Shown here in pieces: positions 8,833 through 17,138 of a DNA stretch of 64,000 bases. The stretch comes from a virus. The notes under the pieces were generated by a model. It was not told the DNA's origin, searched no databases, and saw only the letters and a program-made list of their open reading frames with translations. The translations under genes were made by a program, and so were the position numbers. The stretch's first letter is position 1, and each line of letters starts with the position of its first letter. Where the stretch lies: IMG/VR virus record IMGVR_UViG_3300020471_000004, positions 168,693-232,692 of that record, one strand, 5' to 3'.

Positions 8833-9885
8833 ATGATATTCAAGAAAGCTAAAAAACCAGTAGTTCATTTAGTGGACGCAAACAACTGGATTAACAGAGC
8901 GTACCATGCAACGCCAGAAATGCACACATCAGACGGGACACCTACTAATGCGCTTAAAGGTTTCTTTAATATGGTCAATAGTCTGTATAAAAAGATTACT
9001 GCCGCAGGACAAGAGCCTTATATTGTTATTTGCTTTGATATTGCTCGAAGAAAGACTTTTAGAGCCCAAATATTTAATGAATGGAAAAAGCGCGATCCTG
9101 AATTGGTAGACGTACTGTTCCCTGATAAGCAAAAACAGTCTTATAAAGGCAACAGAAAGCAAGACAAAAACAAAAGCGAAGACCTTGGCATTCAGATAGA
9201 GCTTGCTAAAGAAATAATAGACTTAGCAGGCTTTTGTTGGTTCGATGGTAACAAGATAAATCAGCCGGTAGAGGCAGATGACATTATTGGTACTCTTGCT
9301 TTTACGCTAGACCCGAAAAAGTGTTTGTGTTTGATCCAAAGTCGTGATAAAGATTTTAAACAGTTGCTTACTCGCCGCAGAGTTAGGTTGTTTATGCCTG
9401 AACAAGCCAACAGTCCTAGTGATTTATATACTATGGACAACATGTTTGCAAAAGACGGGCTTTATCCGCACCAACAGATTGAATTCTTGATGATGGACGG
9501 GGATAAGGTAGACAATATTGCAGGAGTACCAGGGTGTGGACCTGCTACTGCAATAAAGCTTTTAGATCAATGGGGTTCTATTAAAAACATCATTGAAAAG
9601 GCTCCTAGAATTAAAGGTAGAGAAGCCCGTGCTGCTCGTACATTAGCTGGTTTAGAAGTAGACGTAACTGAATCTATTTGGCATGAAGGCAAGGAGAAGA
9701 AAACCAAAGTTAAACGGGTACTACCTTGTCCTGATTTAACTGTAAATAGAGAACTAGCTACGATACGCACTGACGTACCTGGCTTGCCTACAAAACTAAA
9801 ACAAATTCGTATGCGAGAGCCTAACAATAAAGAGCTTCGCAAAATGCGAGATACTTTAGAATTTTCAAATCTATTATGGGTGTAA
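8833..9885 (+). CDS. 5'-3' exonuclease / flap endonuclease (Pol I N-domain type)
   Basis: A 350-residue member of the FEN/5' nuclease family, like T4 RNase H or the 5' nuclease domain of DNA polymerase I. These enzymes remove RNA primers and 5' flaps using two metal ions. Matching acidic motifs are visible: HLVDANN (D15), EADDIIG (D149, D150), SRDKDF (D172, D174) and MDGDKVDN (D222, D224, D227). The last runs into the helix-hairpin-helix GVPGCGPATA. A 44-base gap with a TATA-like motif precedes it, so it may start a transcription unit. Residues after about 300 are a basic extension. Confidence 0.93.
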   Translation: MIFKKAKKPVVHLVDANNWINRAYHATPEMHTSDGTPTNALKGFFNMVNSLYKKITAAGQEPYIVICFDIARRKTFRAQIFNEWKKRDPELVDVLFPDKQKQSYKGNRKQDKNKSEDLGIQIELAKEIIDLAGFCWFDGNKINQPVEADDIIGTLAFTLDPKKCLCLIQSRDKDFKQLLTRRRVRLFMPEQANSPSDLYTMDNMFAKDGLYPHQQIEFLMMDGDKVDNIAGVPGCGPATAIKLLDQWGSIKNIIEKAPRIKGREARAARTLAGLEVDVTESIWHEGKEKKTKVKRVLPCPDLTVNRELATIRTDVPGLPTKLKQIRMREPNNKELRKMRDTLEFSNLLWV

Positions 9886-9886
9886 C

Positions 9887-10519
9887 ATGGCATTTTTATT
9901 TGATGCAAGCAATTTAAGACAAAACAATTACCTTCACGAACCTGTTGTTTTTGAGAACATTATAAGTCCTGAAATGTGCGATGCTTTGGTTGCTGCCAAG
10001 ACTTCTTTTGAAAAAGAAAATGGTGGAATTCAAGTGGCAGAAGAAGGGCGCAGAGAAGAGTACTTCGAAGATCCTAAAATACGAGTAGTGGACACCTACT
10101 CGTTTGATTGGGAAGATGAAGGCTTACCTGATATAGTTTTTGACCTATATACTGAATTAGAAGCTATCGTAACTAGCGCAAATGAAGATTACGATTTCGA
10201 TTTAGTAGGTATTTGCGAGACTGTAAACTTTCTTCATTACCATACAAACACAGGTATGCGACAAACAGGTCACTATGTAGGTCATACTGATTTCGGCCCT
10301 GAGTTTCTCTCTACTCGTAAGCTTACGACAATTATTCAGCTTACAGACGGTAATGAATATGAAGGGTGTACACTGAACTTACCTGACTGGGGCGATGCTC
10401 CGAGAGAGAAAGGTTCAGCAATAGTTTTTCCTAGTTATATGTACCATAAAGTGTCCCGTATAACTAAAGGTGAACGTCATTGTTTAAATCTATGGTCACA
10501 CGGACCTGCTTTCAGGTAA
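9887..10519 (+). CDS. 2-oxoglutarate/Fe(II)-dependent oxygenase (prolyl-hydroxylase type)
   Basis: A 210-residue enzyme with the double-stranded beta-helix iron triad H133-x-D135 (in GHTDFG) and H187 (in MYHKVS), plus R197 (in GERHCLN) in the position that binds the 2-oxoglutarate carboxylate. The family uses O2 and 2-oxoglutarate to hydroxylate protein side chains or nucleic acids. Such genes are frequent in marine phages; their substrate is generally unknown. It starts one base after the exonuclease stop, so co-expression is likely, but that does not prove a DNA substrate. Confidence 0.88.
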   Translation: MAFLFDASNLRQNNYLHEPVVFENIISPEMCDALVAAKTSFEKENGGIQVAEEGRREEYFEDPKIRVVDTYSFDWEDEGLPDIVFDLYTELEAIVTSANEDYDFDLVGICETVNFLHYHTNTGMRQTGHYVGHTDFGPEFLSTRKLTTIIQLTDGNEYEGCTLNLPDWGDAPREKGSAIVFPSYMYHKVSRITKGERHCLNLWSHGPAFR

Positions 10520-10525
10520 AAGATT

Positions 10526-10792
10526 ATGACAATAAGCAAAAAAGAGCAAATAACAGGACTAGCAGTATTGGTTCTTTTCATCCTAGGGTGCCTAACAACT
10601 TCGGTAACTTGGTTATTCTCTGATTCGTTAGGGTACATGATACTAGGGCCAGTACTAGCAAGTTTAGGAGGGATTCTTTCAGCACAATCAAATAGCAGTA
10701 CAATAAAACGCGTCCAAGATTCTTTTGTCTGGTTATGCATACTAGGCATTGCAGTAGGTATGGCGTATGGACTATTTTTATTAAAACAATAG
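10526..10792 (+). CDS. Small integral membrane protein
   Basis: An 88-residue protein with three hydrophobic stretches, about residues 10-30, 33-50 and 66-84, and a short polar loop between the second and third (QSNSSTIKRVQDS). No family recognised. It could be a host-membrane effector, superinfection-exclusion protein or antiholin; nothing distinguishes these. A short GACTG/CAGTC hairpin follows the stop. Confidence 0.75.
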   Translation: MTISKKEQITGLAVLVLFILGCLTTSVTWLFSDSLGYMILGPVLASLGGILSAQSNSSTIKRVQDSFVWLCILGIAVGMAYGLFLLKQ

Positions 10793-10840
10793 ACTGACCT
10801 GTGTAGCAGTCGAAAACAAAAAGAAACAAAGGAGAATAAA

Positions 10841-11443
10841 ATGGCATCAGTTGAGAAATTAAAGCAGCTGGCAGAAGGTGGCTTTGGTTCAAGAGCGAAC
10901 TACATTGAATACAAAGTAGATAATGCACTTAGCGTATTTACCAAACATTCACGCGCACCCTTCTCTGTTTTAGTGGCTGACATTGGTCCCCATTTTGTAC
11001 CACGTCTAGGGATACAAAAGAATATATTTTCTTGTTTTCCTCAGCTTCACTCTAATCAAAGCGAGCGAGGTACTTGTGTGCCTGTTCCTGTAGAGTTTGA
11101 CGTAGACATTAAACAAAAAGCAGTAGCAGGTAACCCTAATCGCGTTAAAACTATTATTCGAAAAGGTGTTGTAGGCGCACTGGTTATTCACCCTAATGAT
11201 CCTAGCGAAGTTCGCAAGCCTGAGGATCCTACTTTGTACGATTACATGAAACAAAGCTTTACAGAGCTTGTAAAGTACTGTAACCGATCAGGCGCTAACA
11301 TTGGTATGAATCGAATCGGTACCGAAGACAAATGGCCTAACCACGAGTCTATTATAGAGCAAGTGTGTTACGAGCAGAATTTTAAAGGCAAAGTCTTTGT
11401 GTATACCCCTCGTGAAAAACGTAAACCAGCAGGTGGTCAGTGA
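10841..11443 (+). CDS. Possible macro-domain-like protein
   Basis: A 200-residue protein preceded by a strong Shine-Dalgarno sequence (AAAGGAGAA). Its arrangement resembles phage macro domains, which bind or cleave ADP-ribose derivatives: an N-terminal strand followed by VADIGPHFVPRLG with a later phrase FSCFPQLH, and near the C-terminus NIGMNRIGTEDKW...IIEQV followed by a strand KVFVYTP, compared with the usual MPRIGcGlgGg-W...VYVY. The Gly-rich ligand loop is degenerate, so activity is doubtful. An unrelated fold is possible. Confidence 0.45.
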   Translation: MASVEKLKQLAEGGFGSRANYIEYKVDNALSVFTKHSRAPFSVLVADIGPHFVPRLGIQKNIFSCFPQLHSNQSERGTCVPVPVEFDVDIKQKAVAGNPNRVKTIIRKGVVGALVIHPNDPSEVRKPEDPTLYDYMKQSFTELVKYCNRSGANIGMNRIGTEDKWPNHESIIEQVCYEQNFKGKVFVYTPREKRKPAGGQ

Positions 11444-12081
11444 TTACTGACCTTTACCAGGTGCCTAAAGAGTCTGACCTAATGGATTTCATCTTTTTAG
11501 ATGGAACTATAGTAAGCACCCGGCAAAAGTCAGAGCAGCACGGCTACAAGGTAATGGATCTTGAAGATTCAGAAGGTCCTCAAGGTAGAGCTTTTACTAT
11601 CTATACTAGCATAACCAAAGTGGTGGCGACAATATCTAACCCCTTAAACACCGAGACTAATCTTAACATAATAGTGAACTACGTTACCCGATGTGTTAAA
11701 GAATACTCTCCGTTTATGTGGGAAAAGTTAATAGACAGCGAAGCCTCTTTCAAGTCGTTTAAAGACATTGCTTTGCACCACTCTCTTGCAGGTACTATTT
11801 TTCACGAAATAGACGATAGTAAGATCGTTCACTACAACATTACTGCGGTAGAAGATTGCGAACCTGAACCTATAGACCACTGTATTTTTGCAAACGGTGT
11901 GTTTATAGGAATCTCTAACAAACTTTCTCTTAGTGTGATAGAGGTAATAAACAGGTTCTTGTTTAACAAAGAAAAATCTAAAGCAGTAGATATGTATAAG
12001 GCTTTGCGTTACGCAAAAGACGACAACAATCTACCTTTGATTCCAGGTATAGATGATTTAAGCGGAGGAGGCGTTGCATAA
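11440..12081 (+). CDS. Hypothetical protein (GTG start)
   Basis: A 213-residue protein, not recognised. The GTG start overlaps the previous stop (GTGA) and has AGGTGG a few bases upstream; an in-frame ATG at 11482 is the alternative. Asp/Glu-rich, with no membrane segments. Followed immediately by another unknown gene of similar size and composition. Confidence 0.75.
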   Translation: MITDLYQVPKESDLMDFIFLDGTIVSTRQKSEQHGYKVMDLEDSEGPQGRAFTIYTSITKVVATISNPLNTETNLNIIVNYVTRCVKEYSPFMWEKLIDSEASFKSFKDIALHHSLAGTIFHEIDDSKIVHYNITAVEDCEPEPIDHCIFANGVFIGISNKLSLSVIEVINRFLFNKEKSKAVDMYKALRYAKDDNNLPLIPGIDDLSGGGVA

Positions 12082-12686
12082 TGAACCAAGAACTAGAAGT
12101 CAATTGGTCTATTTTAGTTATACCATCTACTACAGAAGGTGAAGTAGATGATGCAGATTTGCTTAGGTACATGGACTTTAACTGTGCTTTAAACAGTAGC
12201 CTGGATACCGTTCACTCGTGTTCGAATTCTTTAAACTTAGTATTCGGAACCGACCGTGAGCTTATCGATATTTGGTACGCAGGTAAGCGTAAAGACGAGT
12301 CTACCGAAGAGTTATACATTCAATGGATTTCAGATGTTATTGAACACCTTGAAAGCCAAGAAGTCGATATTCTATTACGAGTAGAGATAGAAGGCTCTGA
12401 CAAGGTAGACGTACTTCGATACACTGACCTTAGTGTGCAGCTAACCCAATGTCGATTTATCTTGGATGATGATATTGACCTTATAAACATGGGCGCAATG
12501 TTAAAAGGCATGGACCCTATACCTTTTGAAGATAACACCTTTGTTACGCTAACATACGAGTCATCTTACTCAGGTTCGTATAAAGCGTCTTCTCCTGTGT
12601 TGGTAGAAGGATACGAAAATACTTTTGATGTGTTTTCGTTGCTAGAGCAGACTAAAAGAAAGTTTAAAGCAATTTCTAAACTATAA
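12081..12686 (+). CDS. Hypothetical acidic protein
   Basis: A 201-residue, strongly acidic protein, not recognised. A clear Shine-Dalgarno sequence (GGAGGAGG) lies just upstream and the start overlaps the previous stop. The alternation of hydrophobic and acidic residues suggests a beta-rich domain. No catalytic motif seen. Confidence 0.8.
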   Translation: MNQELEVNWSILVIPSTTEGEVDDADLLRYMDFNCALNSSLDTVHSCSNSLNLVFGTDRELIDIWYAGKRKDESTEELYIQWISDVIEHLESQEVDILLRVEIEGSDKVDVLRYTDLSVQLTQCRFILDDDIDLINMGAMLKGMDPIPFEDNTFVTLTYESSYSGSYKASSPVLVEGYENTFDVFSLLEQTKRKFKAISKL

Positions 12687-12694
12687 GAAGCTAT

Positions 12695-13510
12695 ATGAAA
12701 CCGATTAAAGTAATACGATATTTTTATCCAGAATCATTTATTAAAAATACATGGAGTAAGAGTCCTGGCTCTAAAAGTGCAGAAGATCTTTTAATTAGGT
12801 TTCACAAAAAGCACGGATGTGTCCTTCACCTAAATCCTGTTAACTCCAAAGAGTTCGAGTTGAAAGGAATATTCTGTCATGCTAAAGCAGACAGAAAAAA
12901 GTCTGATCCTGTACATGACTTTTTTAGCGCAACAGGAAAGGACACATCCTTTTTAGGGATTCCCTCTACGGTTCACAGCATCAAGAGCCTTAGAGCAGGA
13001 AGCAAGATAGAAAGTTTTCTAAATTCTGAGATACAGCCTGTGTACCCTGTGTGGTCAAGTCTGGCACTAAGTATTCAAGAGCTAAGTACCTCGGAATCTA
13101 TATGTATTCTGCAATTCTTTGTCCACAGAGACCAAGCAATACCTATCGTATGTGTGCTTGATACTATGGACGTTGCAGAAAAAGGCGAGACTCCATTCTT
13201 GCCTTTATTTGAGACTCCTATTGGTTGGCATGAAGTTCCTCGAGGCGTGTTCGAAGATATAGTCAACCTTGATTTAAAAGATGCCGCTAGAGGTATCTTA
13301 CAACGTAAAGGACTTAAACAATATAGACCTGATTGGGTAGTTCTAGAAAACCTTAGCCGAATGTCTAAAGAGTTTGCTAAAGAAGGCAAGAACTGGCCTG
13401 AGTATAAACGTACAGGATACAAAAACCAAATTGATACTTTGGTAGACTTTGCTGAACGTTTAGGTCTTGATGTTTCTAAAGTGCTTGACCGAATTAAGGA
13501 ACAGAAATGA
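12695..13510 (+). CDS. Hypothetical protein
   Basis: A 271-residue protein, not recognised. Basic and aromatic at the N-terminus, a hydrophobic core around residues 110-160, and a Lys-rich helical C-terminus. Its stop overlaps the start of the HslV-like peptidase gene (ATGA), which makes a functional link with that gene possible but unproven. Confidence 0.8.
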   Translation: MKPIKVIRYFYPESFIKNTWSKSPGSKSAEDLLIRFHKKHGCVLHLNPVNSKEFELKGIFCHAKADRKKSDPVHDFFSATGKDTSFLGIPSTVHSIKSLRAGSKIESFLNSEIQPVYPVWSSLALSIQELSTSESICILQFFVHRDQAIPIVCVLDTMDVAEKGETPFLPLFETPIGWHEVPRGVFEDIVNLDLKDAARGILQRKGLKQYRPDWVVLENLSRMSKEFAKEGKNWPEYKRTGYKNQIDTLVDFAERLGLDVSKVLDRIKEQK

Positions 13511-14250
13511 CAACATGTGTAGGCTTTACCCGAAAAAACGCTATGTATATAGTAGCAGATAGGATGACCAACGATGGTCGCTTTCAGGTATCTTGTAGAG
13601 ATGAAAAAATCTACGCTGTAGACAACTGGGCTATCTGTATTGCAGGAAGTGTTAGAGTGAGAGAGATTGCATACGGTATGATTGACCGACTTAGAAACTG
13701 TGCTGAGCCTGATCTTGTGTTGCTTGAAGACGCATGTCCTGCCAAGTATTCTAGAGACCTTATATTGGATCTAGTCAAAGGTAAGGTACCGCAGTCTATC
13801 TCCAGTTGGCCTGGCTATTTTCAGCGTTGCTTAGAAGAGTTTTGGAAACAAGTCCAGAACCTAGTTAAGATGACAGACACCTACGGTCTTAATCTTGCAG
13901 ATGACCCAGATATAGAGACAGAGTGGTTAGTAGTATCTAAAGACCACGGTACTTTCACTATAAGCCGCAATGGTTCTATATCAAAGACACCTTTTGCTGT
14001 AATCGGTTCTGGTCAAAACGCAGTACGTGGCGCTATTACTCTTTTGGCAACTAAAGGTATATCAATGCCTGCTTTAGCTTCAATAGACAAAGACCACGCT
14101 ATTGAGGATTACTTTCTATCACTACACGAAGGTATAAACGGAGATGAAAGTATATTAGATCAACTAAACACCTTAGTGCAAGTGGCAGCAAGTATAGACT
14201 TGACTACCGGTTACGACACTACCCACTTTTATTCGTCTGACAAGGATTAG
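13507..14250 (+). CDS. HslV/proteasome-beta-like N-terminal-threonine hydrolase
   Basis: A 247-residue protein that reads as a phage relative of HslV and the 20S beta subunits, peptidases whose N-terminal Thr is the nucleophile after Met removal. Counting from that Thr, it has T1-T2 (MTTCVGF), D17 (IVADRM) and K33 (RDEKIY), the same three positions as in E. coli HslV. A later phrase VIGSGQNAVRGA matches HslV's IGSGGPYAQAA turn. Strand phrases AICIAGSV and WLVVSKDHG also fit. It is longer than HslV (about 175) through an insertion around residues 65-125. No HslU-like ATPase is in the window, so it would use a host unfoldase, act alone or have lost activity. Confidence 0.8.
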   Translation: MTTCVGFTRKNAMYIVADRMTNDGRFQVSCRDEKIYAVDNWAICIAGSVRVREIAYGMIDRLRNCAEPDLVLLEDACPAKYSRDLILDLVKGKVPQSISSWPGYFQRCLEEFWKQVQNLVKMTDTYGLNLADDPDIETEWLVVSKDHGTFTISRNGSISKTPFAVIGSGQNAVRGAITLLATKGISMPALASIDKDHAIEDYFLSLHEGINGDESILDQLNTLVQVAASIDLTTGYDTTHFYSSDKD

Positions 14251-14252
14251 TT

Positions 14253-14888
14253 ATGGCTATTAATGAAAACCTTATTGAGGTAAATCAGAATATATACAGA
14301 GCTCTAGAAGAACTAGGTCCATACGCGCAAATTAATCCTAGAATAGAGTACTATATCAAAATGCTAGGCATGATGCACAGTGCAGGTGAAGACCTTATTA
14401 GTGAGCTACCTGATGCTATGGCAGAGTTAAGCAACATACCTTGTTCTTTCAGCGATTTACTAGACGATGTTAATTTAATAGTGTCTAAAAGCGAAGGCGT
14501 TGTGGGAGTAGGAGCTATTCGAAAGGAACATGGATTCGACTTTACCAAAGCTGTAACTTACAAAGACAATAACTTCACAAGTGCTTTATTAAAAGTGTAC
14601 GCGTGTTATGCATCGGATTCTCCTACAGAGTGTTGCGCAGGAGAATCTATTCAAGTAGACGGTAAAAAGTTTACATCTCTAGCCTGTTCTGATCTTGTTC
14701 AAGGCAAAGACCCGCGCATCCGCATCTATGAAAAAGAGGCACAGAAAGCAGAGACTGTTTTGTACCTAGACAAAGCCAATCTATCTGTTTCTGATGTGTG
14801 TGATATATGGTTCGACCCTTTCATTGGCAAAGTAGACATAAAGTGGTGTAAGCCTTTTAACGGATCTGTTTTATTGGAGATTTTATGA
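14253..14888 (+). CDS. Hypothetical protein
   Basis: A 211-residue protein, not recognised. The first 95 residues look helical; the rest has strands and several Cys residues (TECCAG, SLACSD). It begins two bases after the HslV-like gene and overlaps the following gene by ATGA, so all three are probably co-translated. Confidence 0.8.
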   Translation: MAINENLIEVNQNIYRALEELGPYAQINPRIEYYIKMLGMMHSAGEDLISELPDAMAELSNIPCSFSDLLDDVNLIVSKSEGVVGVGAIRKEHGFDFTKAVTYKDNNFTSALLKVYACYASDSPTECCAGESIQVDGKKFTSLACSDLVQGKDPRIRIYEKEAQKAETVLYLDKANLSVSDVCDIWFDPFIGKVDIKWCKPFNGSVLLEIL

Positions 14889-15460
14889 AAGTGCCTGACC
14901 AAACTGCTGCATCAATCTGGGAACAACTTATTTCTACGCGCCCTTCTTCGGCAGTTTCTATAATGCGTAAAGGGTGGACCCCTGATCAGATAGACCAGTG
15001 TATTGCAAAGTACTACCTTAAAGAGTTTGAAGATTGCGAAGCCTACGCCAAGTCTTTTTTAATCAAATACGGACTTTATGAGGTGCCTAGCTCTGTAGTA
15101 AGGCTTACTACCGTAGCCCGAGATATTGGAGTACCTCTATACGCAGCTTACCATGCTTCTAAAAAGTTCGGTAACAGCCCAGAGCTAATTGATTGTCTAG
15201 GGCTTAGGTATATAGAAGTGTTTGATACTCATTTCGAAAGAGAGCATTTCTTTAAAACTTTCGGTATAAAAACCGATAAGGCTAAAGCTGACTTTATGGA
15301 CCTTTACTTCACGCACTACGATACTATAAAGGCTTGTGAAAAATACGGCATTGATGTTCGAGCTCGCTATACGCGCATGACTAATGCTACTGAAAAGGCA
15401 TTTAAGGAAGGCGGTAAGCTTAAAAAGAGCGATACGAACGACAAAATTTTTGAGGTGTAA
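14885..15460 (+). CDS. Hypothetical helical protein
   Basis: A 191-residue, mostly helical, Lys- and Tyr-rich protein. Short segments such as MRKGWTPDQIDQCIAKYYL look like a helix-turn-helix, and a weaker repeat may lie further on, so DNA binding is conceivable. Not recognised. It sits directly upstream of the M15 peptidase gene. Confidence 0.75.
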   Translation: MKVPDQTAASIWEQLISTRPSSAVSIMRKGWTPDQIDQCIAKYYLKEFEDCEAYAKSFLIKYGLYEVPSSVVRLTTVARDIGVPLYAAYHASKKFGNSPELIDCLGLRYIEVFDTHFEREHFFKTFGIKTDKAKADFMDLYFTHYDTIKACEKYGIDVRARYTRMTNATEKAFKEGGKLKKSDTNDKIFEV

Positions 15461-15461
15461 T

Positions 15462-16031
15462 ATGATTCGCGATCCAGATTTTAAGGTATCTACTCACTTT
15501 AAGTTCAAAGAAGTTTTCAAAAGTTACGAGGCAGAGCGCCTAGGCATAGACAACGGTTCTTTTATCACAGAAGATATACTTGCCTGTGCAGTAGCTACTG
15601 CTGAAAACATTCTTGAACCTGTTCGTAAGTGGGTCAAACGTCCTATGACTCCTAGCAGTTGGTTCCGTTGTGAAGAATTGGAATTTCTCCTGTGTAGCGA
15701 GTCGTTCTTTAAAAAACTTATGCGTAAAGGCATACCTGGTGTAGATAAAAATACTTACCTCCAGTACCCTACGCTTTATACCCTAGGCGAGCAGTTTATC
15801 GCTGAATGGAAAGAATACTATGAACGCAAGCAACATCCTAAAGGAATGGCCGTCGATTACGAAATCCCCGGACTTTCAAACCAAACTCTCTTCGAGTGGT
15901 CACGCGACAACCTTCGATTCGATCAGCTTATTCTGGAGTTCCATAGACCAGAACTTGGATCTAACTCGGGATGGGTTCATGGAAGCTATAACTCAAAAGG
16001 GCCTAATAGAGGTCAATTGCTTCGATACTGA
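15462..16031 (+). CDS. M15-family metallopeptidase, probable endolysin
   Basis: A 189-residue zinc peptidase of the M15 (D-Ala-D-Ala carboxypeptidase/L-alanyl-D-glutamate peptidase) type, which cleaves peptidoglycan stem peptides. Zinc ligands and catalytic residues are visible: H125 and D132 in HPKGMAVD, E159 in ILEFHR, and H173 in GWVHGS. The ATG at 15462, just after GAGGTG, is the real start; the open frame extends upstream to 15384 but only through the preceding gene. There is an unusual insertion of about 35 residues between the WFRCEEL phrase and the HxxGxAxD motif. The holin and spanin genes lie just beyond, on the opposite strand. Confidence 0.85.
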   Translation: MIRDPDFKVSTHFKFKEVFKSYEAERLGIDNGSFITEDILACAVATAENILEPVRKWVKRPMTPSSWFRCEELEFLLCSESFFKKLMRKGIPGVDKNTYLQYPTLYTLGEQFIAEWKEYYERKQHPKGMAVDYEIPGLSNQTLFEWSRDNLRFDQLILEFHRPELGSNSGWVHGSYNSKGPNRGQLLRY

Positions 16032-16281
16032 TGTATTTACGGTTATTGGGCTTTACTTGAATGCTGACTTCTACAAGGTAAATGGCGTAATAGGTTCTCA
16101 CCTGTTTGACAATTACCAGTACAACACCACTTTTCGTATGGGCAGAGCATACTTTATTAACGGAGTATGTTTCTATCCAGGATATTACGGTACTTGTGCA
16201 AAGGCACAATGGGTGTTTAACGAGCATGAAGCTAACCTAAAGTCCATTAAACGTAAATTTTGTACTGCGCCTTACGTATGA
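15979..16281 (+). CDS. Hypothetical small protein overlapping the endolysin end
   Basis: A 100-residue protein rich in Tyr, Phe, Asn and Cys, not recognised. The frame is open from 15820, but the part upstream of 15979 lies inside the peptidase gene; the ATG at 15979 leaves a 53-base overlap. The protein has no clear membrane segment. The start is uncertain. Confidence 0.55.
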   Translation: MEAITQKGLIEVNCFDTDVFTVIGLYLNADFYKVNGVIGSHLFDNYQYNTTFRMGRAYFINGVCFYPGYYGTCAKAQWVFNEHEANLKSIKRKFCTAPYV

Positions 16282-16394
16282 CAAAACGAAAAATGGGATT
16301 GATAAGCGGCATTGTGTTTATAATTCTTTGCCTCTTGTCTGACTTACCCTCAAATAAAGAGATAACTGATCATGCATGTTTATTCTGCGATTGA
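16278..16394 (+). CDS. Very small membrane protein
   Basis: A 38-residue frame with an ATGA overlap to the preceding stop. It has a basic N-terminus (MTKRK) and one hydrophobic stretch, about residues 7-21, then a short polar tail ending in Cys residues. It could be a tiny lysis or membrane effector. Supported by coupling and the signal-anchor pattern only. Confidence 0.5.
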   Translation: MTKRKMGLISGIVFIILCLLSDLPSNKEITDHACLFCD

Positions 16395-16563
16395 TTGGTT
16401 AAAAGATAATATATCGGAAGTAATTGAAAACTATTTGGTGGGAGACCAGGCAAGCATGTTACTGCTGTCTAGTTTTTCAGAGTGGTGTGTTGATATGAGT
16501 TCAGAGAACTATTGTGACTTACATAATAGTGTAATGTTCTATAAGCAAGCCACATCTCACTAA
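16372..16563 (+). CDS. Hypothetical small protein at convergent junction
   Basis: A 63-residue acidic protein, not recognised, overlapping the tiny membrane frame by 23 bases in another frame. It is the last plus-strand gene before the minus-strand lysis genes; its stop touches the spanin stop, and no clear terminator is visible between them. Confidence 0.55.
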   Translation: MHVYSAIDWLKDNISEVIENYLVGDQASMLLLSSFSEWCVDMSSENYCDLHNSVMFYKQATSH

Positions 16564-17138
16564 ATGGCAACTACTAGGGACAGTACTGCAATAATACGCC
16601 AAGTTATAGAGTCTATTTGGTTTTCTGTAGCTTGGCGTTTCAGTTCATCTTGATAGTACTTGTTAAACTCTTGCATACGCCTAGTATGAGCATACTCTAG
16701 TTTAAGCATCCTAAGTACTTGGTTCCTTTCTTCAACGCTTAGTTCTAGTATACGGTCAAGTTTCTCTACTAACTTGCCGTTTTCCCTTGCAGATATTACT
16801 GCATCTCTTATTTTGAATACGGTTTCTGTATCCAAAAGAATATATAATTCATCTCCGCGTTCTGCTAAAGGCAACTGACCTTTATTCGTATCTTCTGAAC
16901 CTACATGTACCTCTTCGTATAGCTCAAAGTTATGGTCATATCTCTTTCTTACTACACGAGCTGCCTTTATTTTTGCTTCTATATCACTAGGGTATTCTAA
17001 TGCTTCGGTACGAGTATGAGTTAAGTTTTCTAATTGATTAAGCTCTTGGTAGGCTGATGGAGTTTCGATACGCTGCTCTGTAGGAACAGCGCACCCGGCT
17101 ATTGTTATACACAACACCCCTAAAATATTTCTTACCAT
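16560..17138 (-). CDS. Probable unimolecular spanin (lipoprotein with C-terminal membrane anchor)
   Basis: A 192-residue protein starting with a lipoprotein signal peptide whose lipobox, ITIAGC, puts the lipidated Cys at 16. The middle is long, charged and helical (about residues 60-165). The C-terminus ends in a hydrophobic segment, TWRIIAVLSLVVAI. An outer-membrane lipid anchor plus a C-terminal inner-membrane anchor is the u-spanin design of phage T1 gp11, which fuses inner and outer membranes at lysis. It is the last gene of a holin/inner-membrane protein/spanin cluster and overlaps the upstream gene by 7 bases. Assignment rests on architecture, not on sequence similarity. Confidence 0.75.
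   Translation of the reverse strand: MVRNILGVLCITIAGCAVPTEQRIETPSAYQELNQLENLTHTRTEALEYPSDIEAKIKAARVVRKRYDHNFELYEEVHVGSEDTNKGQLPLAERGDELYILLDTETVFKIRDAVISARENGKLVEKLDRILELSVEERNQVLRMLKLEYAHTRRMQEFNKYYQDELKRQATENQIDSITWRIIAVLSLVVAI

Noticed and set aside
15384-15461. Upstream extension of the M15 peptidase frame
   Set aside because: It lies wholly inside the preceding gene and is basic without a signal peptide; the ATG at 15462 has a proper Shine-Dalgarno sequence.
15820-15978. Upstream part of the small frame ending at 16281
   Set aside because: It is antiphase within the peptidase coding sequence, through its zinc-binding motifs; the start at 15979 is more economical.
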